From Diphasiastrum complanatum (taxonomy: Eukaryota > Streptophyta > Lycopodiopsida > Lycopodiales > Lycopodiaceae), in NCBI GenBank assembly GCA_029204225.1, contig MU831924.1:32717-96716 (forward strand): a DNA stretch of 64,000 nt, read 5' to 3'. This document shows positions 40,706 through 52,250 of the stretch, piece after piece. Below the pieces are notes generated by a model. The model did no database searches and had not been told where the DNA came from. It worked only from the letters and a program-made list of their open reading frames with translations. Position 1 is the first letter of the stretch, and each line of letters starts with the position of its first letter. Made by a program: the position numbers and the translations under genes.

Positions 40706-41777
40706 TCAACTCTGCCTCTTATTAAATAATCTAGCTCCCATCCCTTTGATAGAGTTGGACTCCTTCTTGGTCCTTACATTCAAGGGAACATGAACAAAAC
40801 AAATGGATCCAAAGATCTTAAGATGATCAATTTTTGGCTTTTTCTTATACAACAGTTCAAATGGTGTTTTCCCTCCAATAGTAATTGGCCCAAGTGAGAG
40901 CCTCACCCCCAAAATGACTTTGTAAGATGTGCATCCAACCTCATAGCCTTTGCACACTCACAAAGAGTTCGATTTTTCCTCTCGACCATGCCATTTGGTT
41001 GAGGTGAGTAGGCACATGTGATCTCGTTCTTGATGCCAACTTGCTCACAATGCTCTTGAAACTTTGTGGAGATATACTCCCCACCTCCATCCGACATCAA
41101 AGCCTTGATCTTGATATCAAATTGATTCTCTACAAGAGCTTTGAACTTCAAGAAAGTGTCAAATATCATAGCCGCCTTTGAAGGTAAGAAATAAATCCAA
41201 GTGAATCTAGAGTATTCATCAATGAAGGAGACAAACATACTAGCACCACCATTGCTCCTAGTTGATGAAAAATGAACATTCGAGTGCACAAGATGAAAAG
41301 GATGAGTGGATGAAGTAGTAGTAGACCTTGGGAATGGCAATTTGTGTGATTTTGCCAAAGCACATGCTTCACAAGCCTTACCATCTTTTGCCAACAATTT
41401 AGGCAAGCCAATTGCCTTCTCCTCCTTAATCATGGATTACATAAATTTAAAGTTGGGATGGCCCAACCTTTTGTGCCAAAGCTCCTCTTTGGACATCACA
41501 AACTCGGCCATCAACCACAAAAGTTAGCTCCATCATTAGTATCCAACTTAAAGAGTTTTCCAAATTCTGTCCCTCTTGCTACCACTTCTTTATCCCTCTT
41601 GATCAAGCAAGCATCCACACCAAAATCAATCGGAAGACAAGCAACACTTAGAAGATTCTTGGTGATATTAGGCACAAAGAAAACACCATCTAGCTTTAAG
41701 ATCTTGGTAGATCCTAAATCTATTGGCACACTATCAAAAAGATTGTTTGTACATAGAGAGTTTGTGAAAATTGGCAA
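40706..41777 (-). pseudogene. Copia-4: protease end and integrase fragment
   Basis: The minus strand reads the protease/pre-integrase end at 41777-41511 (LDGVFFVPNITKNLLSV), then integrase at 41433-40903 (CEACALAKSHKLPFPRS, FIDEYSRFTWIYF, MSDGGGEYISTKF, NGMVERKNR) and the post-core at 40957-40706 (GKTPFELLYKKKP, LKIFGSICFVH). The first catalytic Asp block reads HSNVHF where HSD is usual, so the catalytic Asp is replaced by Asn. Gag, RT and LTRs are absent. It lies head to head with the + strand copia fragment that begins near 42418. Confidence 0.85.
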
Positions 41778-42417
41778 ATATTAGCTTGATAAACATATAG
41801 TTTATTGTAAATTTTGTAATCCACATGTGTGAGAATAAGCTTAGGGCAATTAGGTCCTAATCATAGGAGTTAGATAGGAAGTATGGTCGAGTTTCTTAGA
41901 ATTTAGGAGCTACCTCCAAAAATCAAGGAACTTGGTGTTGATCTAACTACCATAGATGGTACACCTAATGGTTAAGTCAAATTGACTTGAGTAGGTCAAC
42001 CTAATGATTTTTTGGTACCTAAAAACGTGTTGTACATGCTTAGCCAGCCAAGGATAGGGTTACTCTTTTTACTTGCAAATCATTCAATCAATGTGGGAGA
42101 GATCATGATTTTGGGGCACTTGACAATTTTGAGTTTCTACACCATTTGTGTTGAGTTTTTTTAACGTGAATGCAATATGAACTTGGTAAAGTTGAATCTC
42201 TAATACTAGGCCATACTACAGACTGATTTTCACACGTGTGAACAAAACATTAAGTATTTTGATCAATAATTGATTGTTCTTGGTTGATTAGATCAAAATT
42301 GCAATCTAGATCAAGATTTGACTGCTAGTTTTGCAATAGATTGATTAACCAAATATCCAATCACTCTTGATGATCTTTTGTAGATCCATTTACGGTCTTA
42401 AACACTAAATTTAAATA
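41778..42417 (+). repeat. Probable LTR region of copia-5
   Basis: Non-coding sequence ending immediately before TGGTATCAGAGCCAAG (42418), an initiator-Met primer site. The left boundary could not be set; no partner LTR found. Confidence 0.4.
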
Positions 42418-44025
42418 TGGTATCAGAGCCAAGTACAAGAGTTTAATTGTTGATCAAAACCAAGTCCAAATTTAACAAGTTTGATGCTAAAAATATAGTT
42501 TTGAGAGGGCAAGCCTATACTAAGTGATTGCTTCAAATTTTGAGATCTGTATGTGGTAGTGGGTTGTAGGTGTACTTTTCACACATGTCGGGAGCTGTTG
42601 TACCTACATTTAATGTTCCATTATTGATAGAATCCTCATAATTTTTCTATACATCATCTTGATGAGAGTTTTTATGAAATCAAAGAGAAAGCATCAAAGA
42701 TCAAAAGCCATTATTGAGATTTGACTTTGTGTCATAGGACAAGTCCCAAAGAGTGATTTTTCAGGTCTTGTTGAATCATCAAGAAGAAGGGATGTCAAGT
42801 GAGTTGCAAGTGAGACAAATTCTAAAAAAGAACTTAGGGAGGGCCAAGAAGTACATCCATAGTACAAGTCACTAGCAAGATGGAATTGCTTGGGTCATTC
42901 TTCTTGGAAGCTAATGAGAGGTTAAATTCTACAAACTACTCAATATGGAAAGTGAGGATAGAGTCACTCCTAGTGCTCCAAGACCTCTTTGATATTGTCC
43001 TAGATGAAGAGGATGAACCTCTTGGAGGACAAAAGTTTGTAAAAGTACAAGAAAAAGGCAAGACTAGCATTTCATTGTATCAAAAAAATATGTTAGTAAT
43101 GATCTCCTAAAAGAGGTAGCCTCCTGTACTTCGGGCCAAATTAGAAGCATGGGATTCATTAAAGGCAATCTATGAATCATTATAACACCTCCGGGGTACT
43201 CATGCTTAGAAATCAAATCTTGCAAAGTATGAGAAACAGTGTGAGAGTGCACAAGAGTATGTGCTTAAAATCAAATCTCTTTATAAAGAACTTGCTTCAA
43301 TAAGAGATAAGATTTTTTATAATGAACTTGTACAAGTGATCCTCAATGGTCTAGGAGGTGACTTCTCCAATTTGGTTCAAATCTTTGCCATCCAAGATGT
43401 CTTACTTTCTATTGACAAGCTATATAGTGTGCTTGTGGCCGAGGAGTGTAGGATCTTACATGCCAAGAGTAGAATGCGTTTCTTATCTTTGCATGATGGA
43501 GATGAGAAAGCCAACTTCTCATTCAAAGGAAAAAAGAAGACCAAGGGAGTCAAGAAGAATCAAAGCAAAGACGCCAAGGAAAGAGGATCAAACAACAAGC
43601 TCAAAGGCAAAAGACAAAAAAGACGAGTCCAAACTAAAATGCTTCTTTTGTAAAAAGAATGGACATTTTGCATCCGAGTGCTTCAAGAGGAGAGATGCAC
43701 AATAGCAAACTTAAACAAAGAATAATTTCATGATCCTTATATTGACAAGGAGTCACTAATGGTCTCCAATTTCCCATCAACAAGCCTCAAAGGTGAGGAA
43801 GAATCATGGTGGGTAGATAGTGGGACAAGCTCTCACATGACAAATCACAAAGAGTACTTCTCTCAACTCTTATCTTTTAATAAACCTAAGAAGCTTATTC
43901 ATATAGCAAGTGATTTTAAATACAAGATTGAGGGAGTAGGATTAGTTTTTATGTGTCTTAAATCTACCAAAAAAGTCATGCTTGAGGGTGTGTTGTATGC
44001 TCCCAACATTACAAAAAATTGCTAA
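42418..44025 (+). pseudogene. Copia-5: primer site, gag and protease
   Basis: Primer site at 42418. Gag begins MELLGSFFLEANERLNSTNY at 42880 and is broken near 43090-43260. It continues at 43261-43653 (MLKIKSLYKELASIRDKI), with a zinc knuckle CFFCKKNGHFASEC at about 43640-43682. Protease follows at 43759-44025 (WWVDSGTSSHMTNHKEYF; LEGVLYAPNITKN). Sequence homology stops at about 44030-44055, where an unrelated LTR fragment starts. Integrase, RT and RNase H are gone. By sequence it is a close relative of copia-3 and copia-4. Confidence 0.85.
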
Positions 44026-44055
44026 GTTTTGGGCAACTCATGGACAAGGGCTTAA

Positions 44056-44409
44056 GTTTTTATTTTTTTTCTCTCTCTTATCTCATTCATTCTTATACAT
44101 GATTCTCTTTGGGTTCTACTATCTATTGGCGCACTATACTTGTGATATCTTGCAATTTTGTGTGTAGAATGCTCATTAAATGTTATATTTAGATCCACAC
44201 ATGTGAAATATAGTAGCTTACTGTTTTTGTACGGACAAAAATTCCATTTCATGTTTTGATTGATGTTTGATCAAGATCTGTTAGAGTTTGCATCTCATTC
44301 ATAGTGTAGATGTTGGTTTTTCTACATTGGCAAGATAGATGATTTGTTGTCTTTCTAAGTCAACATCATTTTATGGATTTGGATCTTAATTGATTTGAAA
44401 TCTTTCACA
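44056..44409 (+). repeat. 3' part of a TGTGAAAGATT-family LTR
   Basis: Matches the right halves of the LTRs at 50081-50730 and 52251-52930 (pyrimidine tract, then TCTCATTCATTCTTATACATG to AAATCTTTCACA). The left half is missing. What follows (TGATAGCTTG) is not a Met-tRNA primer site. Confidence 0.75.
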
Positions 44410-45450
44410 TGATAGCTTGTGTTTCAGGTTATGAAGAAGCAATCACATCTATCAATGATTTGGAAAAGACATCAACGCTAGAGCATGCTAGATTGGCTTC
44501 TATTCAAAAATCGAGTTCATGCATATGTAGATTGGATCTTTTGTAGATCAAAACTCAAAATAGATTTATATACTTGATCAATTCCGCTTTCACACATCAC
44601 ATACTGGATTTGGCCAATTTTTGATGCATTAGAAAAGCCTAAGTGGTGGCTACAAGATTGCATATCAAGTTTTAGGCAATTGCATGTAAAACTTGAAATA
44701 TTCAATTTTTTGTGATTTTGTCAAAATCCTAATTTTTAGTTTGTGAGGTTACTGAATTTCATTTGAGTGTGTTTCAATCTTAGGAAGTGGCAAGAGTCAT
44801 TAGATTGAGGATAGATCATAGGTTGATCAAGATTTCACTATTCTATGTGTTGATTTGCTAGATATAAGTGCTAGAAGAAAATTGAGAGGTTCCATATCTT
44901 TGTGATTTCTTTTTGAAAACATTTGTTGTTGTTCAAAAGAGTGCTTTGTGCATTGGAACATGTTCAAAGAGAGGATCAAGTCATGGCTACATGGCTACAT
45001 TAAGTAGATTCATGTGGAAGGCAATGATAGGCTTATCTCAAGTAACTATTCATTGTGGAAAGTGAGGATGGAATCACTTCTTGAGATGAATGATGTTTTG
45101 GATATTGTTGTAGGTTTGGAGGAGAGGCCAACAACACAACAAGATCAAGTGAGGTATGACAAGAGAGCTAAGAAAGTTCTACATATGATAAAGATGAATG
45201 TTACCAATGAACTTCTCAAGGAAGTTGGTAAGAGTATTTCATCAAAGGATGTTTGGTGTCATTCAAAAGACTTTGCCAAGTTTGATTTATCTTCAAGAGA
45301 TTTTTATCAATGAAGAATATAGGCTTTAAGCAAGGGGTGGATCTTCATCATCATCTCAAGTTGGAGATGAGGCTATGTTTGTTATGTCCATGACCAATAC
45401 ATAGGATATAGTATACTCCTAGTCTTGGATACATGGTACTCTAGTGAAAC
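44410..45450 (+). pseudogene. Copia gag fragment
   Basis: 45014-45255 encodes a copia Gag N-terminus (MEGNDRLISSNYSLWKVRME, NELLKEVGKSISS). Then a large part of Gag is missing, and 45320-45450 reads a Ser/Gln linker and a decayed protease start (DEAMFVMSM, SWIHGT). It is cut by the LTR-like start at 45455. It may be the 5' part of the element whose 3' part lies at 49045-52930. Confidence 0.7.
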
Positions 45451-45454
45451 AAGC

Positions 45455-48400
45455 TGTTAGTTATGCCACGTCATACTGGACATGACCCGAAAGTAACTAA
45501 TATTCTTGTGAGGCTTAGAACACACTAAATATAGCAATTCTATGAATATTTGGTCAATGCTTAGGACTAGTGAATCTATGTATAGGGAACTTAGGGCTAT
45601 GCATGGCTATGTGCCCAGGATGCTTTTGGCTCTATATATTGAAGCCAAACTCGCCCTACTCCTCATTGTGGTCATTGATTTATTGCCAGGCTTTCACTCT
45701 ATATTTATGCTTCTTGTTCCTTGGCTTGGGGGTGAAGCTTTTAGAGTTTGATTGGATGCTTCTTCTCCATAGTGTGTTATCCTTTGTGTTTTGTAAGCAG
45801 GATCTAAGGAGCTTCTCTTTTAGTGGTATCAGAGCAAGGCTTACAAGCTTGGAGAGGTAGTACTTTCAGCCCATACTGCTTCATAGGATCTGTATGAAGG
45901 CTTCATGGAACTCTTAGAGACCATTTAAGACTGTTTGGATTATCACTTTTAGGTTTGGTTGGGTGTTTGCATGTTTTTAGGCAGATTGGGCTTGAAAAAA
46001 TGCACCCTCCTACAGGTTTTTTGGTTGTTCAAAACTCACACGTGTGAATCCTAGGTGGCAGGATGATGTGGCAAGAGTCTTGTTCACTAGGTCTCCCTCT
46101 GTACCGAGCTTTACAGCATCCAAAGATATGATCATTTGAACTTTTGCAATTTTGTGGGCAAAATTGATAGAATTTCGAATTGTTCTGATTGCATACAAGG
46201 TAATTAATTTCCTATTTTGTGGTATTCTACTTGCATGGAACGTCTGCATGTTGATTCTCAAAGTGATTTTGACATGCATGTGAAGTTTATTTTGAGTGGT
46301 TATACGCATGTGCTCTAACTGATAAATACAAAACTGGATTTTATAGCTGATAATTTTCATAGAATTTGATTTTACGTAAAATTTTGTAATTATGAAAAAT
46401 CAATTTAATGTCGCATGTCTTGCATGTCTGTTGGACATTAATGCAGTAAGGTTAAGAATCGAACAGTGAATCGAATTTTCAATTTCGGTTGCTTAATAAT
46501 TAATAGTGGTTTTTACGAGTTTTTAAAAAACGTAAAATCTAAAAAAAAAAAAATTAAAAGTGCAAAAACTCAAATTTTTTAGTTTTTTCCAGTTTCTTGA
46601 ATTATCTATGAAATTGACTAAAAATAGTGATTTGACCATGCTGGAGTCAATTTTAGTCGATTTTGGTCAATTGTGCTTCACTATGACTTAATCTGATATT
46701 AACTAAATCTAGTAATTTCCAAGATAGATAAATCGAAATCGTCGAAGAAACTTCAAATCAAGCTGCAAATCCAGGTGCACCATCTTACATGGTGATTTGT
46801 CAACAGTTGAGTACGACGCTCAATGATATAAATAATCGTAATCAAATGAGAGATCAGCAAATGGAGGTTCTGCTGAATCAAGTCAAATTAATGTCTTCTT
46901 CCAATCTCGGTTTTCAACCGAGGTTTATGTTGGGGAGAAGAAGGAGAAGAAACCTGAAGTCGTCGAGGACTGGATGGTTAAGTGGAGTAGTTACTTCAAT
47001 CTGCACGGAGTTCCTGATGAGAAGAAAATTGAAAGTGTCTTGTTGTTCTTACACGGCAAAGCGTCATCGTGGTGGCAAGATTTACCGATGAAGCCAACTA
47101 CTTGGGATGCATTTGCGAAAGTTTTCAAAAAAGCTTTCGTAATTGCTGATGACGTTGACTACCTAAAATTTGTGAACTGCAAGATGGGTACAAAGAGTTT
47201 AGACTCTTATATCCAAGAATTTATGAACTTATAGAATAGAGTTCCATCATTCGATGCGAAGTTGGCACTTTGGCAGTTTGTCCTAGGTTTGCCAGCCGAC
47301 TATCAAAACGAATACATGTGAAATGTGCTTCAAAACCTCGAGGATTCGTTTCGAATTGCAAAAGCATATGATTCCACAGTGGTGGCATCCAAGAAGCAGT
47401 TTGCGCAAATTCCAACCACTTTGAAAACCAAGAAGGGTAAGAAGCGCGGTCTAGACCAAGCAAAATATTTTGACGAATTTAATCAAGCAGCGTCGGAACC
47501 CAGGAAGTCGAAGAGAAAGAGATTCAAGAAATCTGTCCCGAGAAAAGGCTAAGAAAGAGAACTTATGTTTCGTCTGTAAGAAGCCTGGACATATGATAAA
47601 ATTTTGTCCAAAAAGAAAAAAAATGTCAGTCCACACGATTGAGATTTCAGGTGGCAATGGTAAGACTTTGGAAATTAACATGACTGATTGTGAGTGTGAA
47701 TATTTTTTCGGTACTACTTCTTTCTTGCCTAATGAACTTTTCTGTTTAATTGGCAAAGTTAAAGATCAAGAAGTGAGTATTCTATTGGGCAGTGGTTCAA
47801 CTCATAATTTTGTTAATTCTCGTCTTGTGCAGAAACTCAGCTTGGAAACTGAAGCCAACAATCATAGATATAAAGTTTATCTAGCTTCGGGAGCAGAGTT
47901 GGAGACTTGGAACGTAAAAGTCCCGAAGCTCCCAGTTTTGATGCAAGGACACACAGAATTAGTTAATTTTCATGTTTTAGACCTAGCCCGTACTGATTTA
48001 ATCTTAGATTATGAGTGGTTATTTAGTAAATCGCCTTCTCTGTTGATTGATTTTGAGAACCATGTTCTCACTTTCAAGGAGGGTGATAAGGTAGTTACAT
48101 TATTTGGCGGTAATTTTGTACGTCCGTTGGATCAGATTTCTACAGTTAATGAAATGAAAGTATTGGATTATTCATAGTATGAAGTTTTTTCAATATGTGC
48201 TATTCCAGTTGTGGATGTTCTTGAAATGAATCTAAATGGTTATGAATTCTCAACAATTCTTAACTCAGTAAATTTAGATCATGAACAAGTAGTGAAAGAA
48301 CAGATCATAAATGAATTCAGGGATGTTTTTTCATCTGAATTACCTCATGGTTTACCACCATCTAGGTCAGTAGACCACATGATTGAGCTAATTCAGGAGT

Positions 48401-49040
48401 AAACCTGTCTCTAGACAACCTTATAGGTTTTCTCAGAAAGAGGAGACGGAGATTTCAAATCGAATAGAAAACTATCTGAGGATGAGACATATACAACCTA
48501 GTAAATTACCATGGGGCGCTCCTGTTCTTCTTAAAACGAAGAAAGATGGAGGTTTCGGGATGTGTGTGAATTACAAGGGTCTTAATAAAGTGACTATCAA
48601 AAATAAATATCCATTACCCAGGATGGATGACCTTGTAGATCGCTTGGGTGGAGCACGGTATTTCACCAAGATAGATCTCAGGACAGGGTACCATTAAAAA
48701 GAATTAAGTCGAAAAATGTCCAAAAGACAAGATTTCGTTCTAGATTTTTTCATTATGAATTCTTAGTGTTGTCATTTGGATTAACGAATGCGCCAGCAAC
48801 GTTCCAATAAATGATGAACGATTTATTTCGTCCATATTTGAAAAATTTTGTGGTTGTATTCTTAGACAATATTCTTGTTTATAGGAGATCCTTGGTGGAA
48901 CACGTAGAACACTTAAAAATCATCTTGATGAAACTCTGTCGGGAGTTACTCTACGCTAAAGAATCCAAGTGTGAATTCTTTAAGCATGAGTTGCTTTATC
49001 TCGGTCATAAGATCACAGTAAATGAGATCATGTATGCTTG
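45455..49040 (+). mobile_element. Gypsy-3: 5' half of a Ty3/gypsy element
   Basis: An LTR-like segment (about 45455-45823, starts TGTTAGTTATG) is followed by primer site TGGTATCAGAGCAAGG at 45824 and about 960 bp of leader. Gag, protease and RT palm follow on the + strand. The copy ends abruptly near 49030 in the RT thumb (LLYLGHKIT), where copia protease sequence begins. RNase H, integrase and the 3' LTR are absent. The LTR end is not CA, so the LTR limits are approximate. Confidence 0.8.
46789..48177 (+). pseudogene. Gypsy-3 Gag and protease (broken)
   Basis: Gag starts at 46789 (MVICQQLSTTLNDINNRNQM) and shifts frame at about 46930-46975. It continues FNLHGVPDEKKIESVLLFLH and SSWWQDLPMKPTTWDAFAKV (Retrotrans_gag). 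Stops follow at about 47231-47233 and near 47320. A Lys-rich end and knuckle CFVCKKPGHMIKFC (about 47565-47610) lead into protease (LLGSGSTHNFVNSRL near 47785-47820; the usual DxG Asp is Gly) in the frame 47470-48177. Confidence 0.88.
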
Positions 49041-49044
49041 CTAA
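48211..49044 (+). pseudogene. Gypsy-3 reverse transcriptase N-terminal half (broken)
   Basis: 48211-48402 linker with ELPHGLPPSRSVDHMIEL. 48482-48697 fingers and palm ([40 protein letters not shown]). Stops at about 48697 and 48808. 48811-49044 reads VVFLDNILVYRRS, so the catalytic FLDD is FLDN. The uninterrupted stretch CATTATGAATTCTTAGTG at 48751 is the empty-site equivalent of the tRNA-like insertion in gypsy-4. Confidence 0.88.
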
Positions 49045-49117
49045 TGATGGAGATCTAGATCCATGGTGGATTGATAGTGCAGCAAGTTCACACATGACTT
49101 AAGAGTACTTCACTACT

Positions 49118-50075
49118 TTGTTAGCATATGGAGATGACAAGACGATAATCTACACGACCAATGATGGTGAGTGTGCAATCAAAGAGATTGGTACAATTCC
49201 TATTTCTCTCTCTACAAATAGGAATGTTCATTTGGAGGATGTCTTGTTTATTCCATCTATTACCAAGAATTTGTTTAGTGTGAGTCAATTGCTAAGTAAA
49301 GGCCTCAAAGTTGAGTTTGATGGAGATGTTTGTATGATCAAAAGGACTGATATCTTGATTGGAAAAGGTAAAAGGCAATGAAATTTGTTCAAACTAGATG
49401 CTTGTATTATTACTAACCAAGTTGGATGTGTTGCAAGAGAGCAAATACCTATTCAAGAGGTTTGGCATAAAAGGATGAGACACCTCAACTTCAAGTCATT
49501 GGAGGTAATGGCTAAAAAGCAAGTTGTGATAGGTCTTCCAAGTTCCTTAAAGAATATCAATCATGTTTGTGAGTCTTGTGCTTTATCTAAGTCACCTAAA
49601 CTACCTTATGCTAGATCTACATCTAGATCTACAAAGCCTTTTCAAATAGTACATTTGGATTTGCATGGAATTACTACAATTAGCAATAGTGGAGCTAAGA
49701 TGTATGTAACTTTCATTGATGATTTTAGTAGATTTTGTTGGATCTATCTACTAAAGAACAAAGATAAAGTGTATGATGTCTTTGTCAAGTTCAAGAATGC
49801 AAGGGAGAACCAATTTTCCACAAGGATCAAGTGCTTAAGGAGTGACAATGGTGGTGAGTACATATCTACCACGTTCAAGGCCTTTTGTGATGAGCATGGG
49901 ATCAACAGAGAGTATACAACACCAAGGACTCCACAACAAAATGGAGTGACTGAAAAGAATAATAGGACTTTATGTGAAAGTGCTAAAGCCATGAGGTTAA
50001 GTGCTAATCTTGATAAACCATTTTGGGATCAAGCTTTGTTGTGTGCCAATTTCTTGTGCAATAGGTGGTCGAGTG
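49118..50075 (+). pseudogene. Copia-6 protease end and integrase
   Basis: 49118-49381 reads the protease/pre-integrase (LEDVLFIPSITKNLFSV). A single stop at 49379-49381 separates it from 49385-50098, which holds an H-X4-H zinc finger (HKRMRH), CESCALSKSPKLPYARS, catalytic VHLDLHG, LRSDNGGEYIS and NGVTEKNNR. All three catalytic acidic residues are present. The frame is cut at 50075 by the solo LTR; the last 7 codons of the open frame are LTR sequence. Confidence 0.9.
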
Positions 50076-50080
50076 CTATT

Positions 50081-50730
50081 TGTGAAAGATTCAACTAGTT
50101 TCATCAGATTTTGCAATATTTTCATATTTGGCATATTGAGGTCAGAACTTGTTTTAGACTTAGAGGTTGACTTTTCAAAGTTCATTAGTCTAAATTTCAT
50201 TTGAATAAACACTTTTTGAAAGTGTGGGAAAGATAGAATGTGAGTTTGAGTAGATTCAATTTGAATAAGTTGGGTACATTGAATCTAGACCCAAAATTGG
50301 TAGGATTAGCATTTTGGTAGGAAAGCCAAGTGGCCAAATAGGGTTTGGACCTGTTTTAAAAGGATGTAACTCGTGGAGAGAGTCATCTTCTCTCTTCTCT
50401 ATCTCATTTCATGCTTATACATGGTTCTCTTGGGTTCTACTATCCATTGGTGCACTATCTTGGTAATTGCTTGCAATTCTATGTGTAAAATGATCTATAT
50501 TTGCTATTTTTGGATCCACACGTGTGAAATACAGTAGCTTGCTGGTTTTGTACGGACAGCAACAGTACATAATCATTTTATTCAAGTTTGATCAAGTTCT
50601 ATTAGTGTTTGCATCTCAAATTGTGTGTAGATGCTGATTTTTCTACATTGGTGAAATTGGTAGTGTATTTCTCTTTCTAACCAAAGATCATTCAAGTAGA
50701 TTGGATCTTAAGGATCTGAAATCTTTCACA
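50081..50730 (+). mobile_element. Solo LTR inserted in the copia-6 integrase
   Basis: A 650-bp LTR from TGTGAAAGATTC to AATCTTTCACA, with 11-bp perfect terminal inverted repeats. It is flanked by the perfect 5-bp duplication CTATT (50076-50080 and 50731-50735). Copia-6 integrase reading resumes right after it. It belongs to the same LTR family as copia-6's own 3' LTR, so the family inserted into one of its own members and was then reduced by LTR-LTR recombination. Confidence 0.92.
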
Positions 50731-50735
50731 CTATT

Positions 50736-52004
50736 TTGGATGGAAGGACACCTTTTGAGATGCTATTCAAGAGGATGCTGAGTGTCAACTTTCTAAGAAC
50801 TTTTGGATGCACACGCTATGTCAACATCACTCTTGAAGATAGGACCAAAGAGTTTCCATCTTCAAGGAAAGGTATTTTTGTTGGATATAGTGAGGTGAGT
50901 AAAGCCTACAAGGTTTACATTCCTTCTACTAACAAAGTGATTGTTTATAGAGATGTCATTTTTTATGAGGAAAACATTCCAAAAGTGTCTTCAAGCATTA
51001 TTGATGGTAATGTGGATGGATCTAACATTCTTGATGTTGATGTAAAGGATCCTACTTTAGATGGTGATGATGATGGACCTTCATCAAGTCAAAAGCCAAG
51101 GAGAACACCAAGGGAAAGACAAATGCCTTCAAGGCTCACATATGATGAGAAAGGTAAGCAAGTGGAAGTGACTCATTTTGCATTTCTCACATATTTTGGT
51201 GAATCTTCTTGTGTAGATGATGTTATGCAAGTGGATGGATGTTATCATGCTATAAAATCAAGTAATGGATATGGAAAACAAAGTTTGTTCAATGACTTTT
51301 ATGGTCAAGTTGATGATCAAGAGGTCGATCTCAAAGGGCTTCAACAACATGAAAGGAGATATGACAATTTGGAGCTAGTCAAGAGCATCCAAGGAGAGTC
51401 AATTGGCAAAGATGTTTGTTTTTTCATGTTATTGAAGTCTCAAGTAAGGTCAAAGGAGCATCAAGAAAGTGTTGTTCAAGTTTACTTTACCTATCTTATG
51501 TTAGAGCAATTTCATGTGGATGTGTGCAAATTGTCAAGATATGATAAAACTAGTTACATTGGTGAGCATCATTTTGATGTTGGATTTGTACTAGCATTCT
51601 TGGCTGGTTTTGTTGATGGAAATAAAGCTATTGGAGGTTCATTATATTACTCATCCATGACTAAGTTCTCAAGTGTTGAGCTATTTAGTGCCAATGTTTG
51701 GAGATTGTCAATTTTTTATGAATTCATGGTCATTTTCTTGTGTCAAGTAGATCTTGAAGATGGACTAGTAAAACTTGCTTGGTTTATGGAGTCATGTGGT
51801 GTTGGATTAGTATTTTCGATGTACTCACTTACTCATGGATTTCCAAGGGTTGATGGTTTCTTGTGGCAAGATGGAGATGGAGGCTCATTCATGGAGTTTC
51901 ATAGTGAATACATGGCAACAAAGGACAAAGAAGGAGGAGACATGCAAGCAAATTTGATCACTCACATTTATTTTTTGTTTGCTGTAAATTTTCAGAGACT
52001 TTAA
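50736..52004 (+). CDS. Copia-6 integrase end fused to a long frame of unknown origin
   Basis: A 422-codon uninterrupted frame. Residues 1-90 are the integrase C-terminal region (RTPFEMLFKR, GIFVGYSEVSKAYKV, RDVIFYEEN). Residues 90-150 are the acidic/Ser-rich linker that normally precedes RT (PSSSQKPRRTPRERQMPSRL). From about 165 to 390, where RT and RNase H should be, no RT motif occurs (no KSAFLNG, no YVDD). The sequence is instead rich in F, V, S and D (HHFDVGFVLAFLAGFVDG, VWRLSIFYEFMVIF). A possible trace of RNase H is HSEYMATKDKE near 389. Normal RNase H sequence returns only at 52060. In DNA this AT-rich, stops are expected every 15-20 codons, so over 200 open codons suggests a real or recently acquired coding sequence. 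Confidence 0.6.
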   Translation: MDGRTPFEMLFKRMLSVNFLRTFGCTRYVNITLEDRTKEFPSSRKGIFVGYSEVSKAYKVYIPSTNKVIVYRDVIFYEENIPKVSSSIIDGNVDGSNILDVDVKDPTLDGDDDGPSSSQKPRRTPRERQMPSRLTYDEKGKQVEVTHFAFLTYFGESSCVDDVMQVDGCYHAIKSSNGYGKQSLFNDFYGQVDDQEVDLKGLQQHERRYDNLELVKSIQGESIGKDVCFFMLLKSQVRSKEHQESVVQVYFTYLMLEQFHVDVCKLSRYDKTSYIGEHHFDVGFVLAFLAGFVDGNKAIGGSLYYSSMTKFSSVELFSANVWRLSIFYEFMVIFLCQVDLEDGLVKLAWFMESCGVGLVFSMYSLTHGFPRVDGFLWQDGDGGSFMEFHSEYMATKDKEGGDMQANLITHIYFLFAVNFQRL

Positions 52005-52059
52005 AGTTGATAACATGGAAGAATCATCTCATTTACATTCTATGTGATTCTTCATAGCA

Positions 52060-52250
52060 CATTAAAGTGATATGTCAACATTTTGTGAGGGAGCAAGTCA
52101 TGGCAAAGGATGTGGAGCTTCAACATGTGTTGTCAAGGGAATGTGTAGCTGATATCTTCACCAAAACATTGGGAAACGACTTGTTCATGAAGCATAGGAC
52201 ATCACTTGGACTGTTATCAAAGTCCATGCTAAAACTAGTTGAAGAGAGAG
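52060..52250 (+). pseudogene. Copia-6 RNase H C-terminal tail
   Basis: Reads HIKVICQHFVREQVMAKDVE, then CVADIFTKTLGNDLF, the standard last 60 residues of copia RNase H. It starts after a stop (TAA at 52002-52004) and a shift. The frame ends with TGA at the edge of the 3' LTR. Confidence 0.88.

Larger units (their letters stand above)
49045..52250 (+). mobile_element. Copia-6: copia 3' part lacking reverse transcriptase
   Basis: Starts in protease (PWWIDSAASSHMT, about 49058-49100) directly after gypsy-3. It runs through integrase (to 50075, interrupted by a solo LTR, resuming at 50736), then an unusual long frame, then the RNase H C-terminal tail and 3' LTR (52251-52930). A purine tract GAAGAGAGAG (52241-52250) precedes that LTR. 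Gag and 5' LTR are not joined to it; the fragments at 44056-45450 may be its displaced 5' end. Confidence 0.8.
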
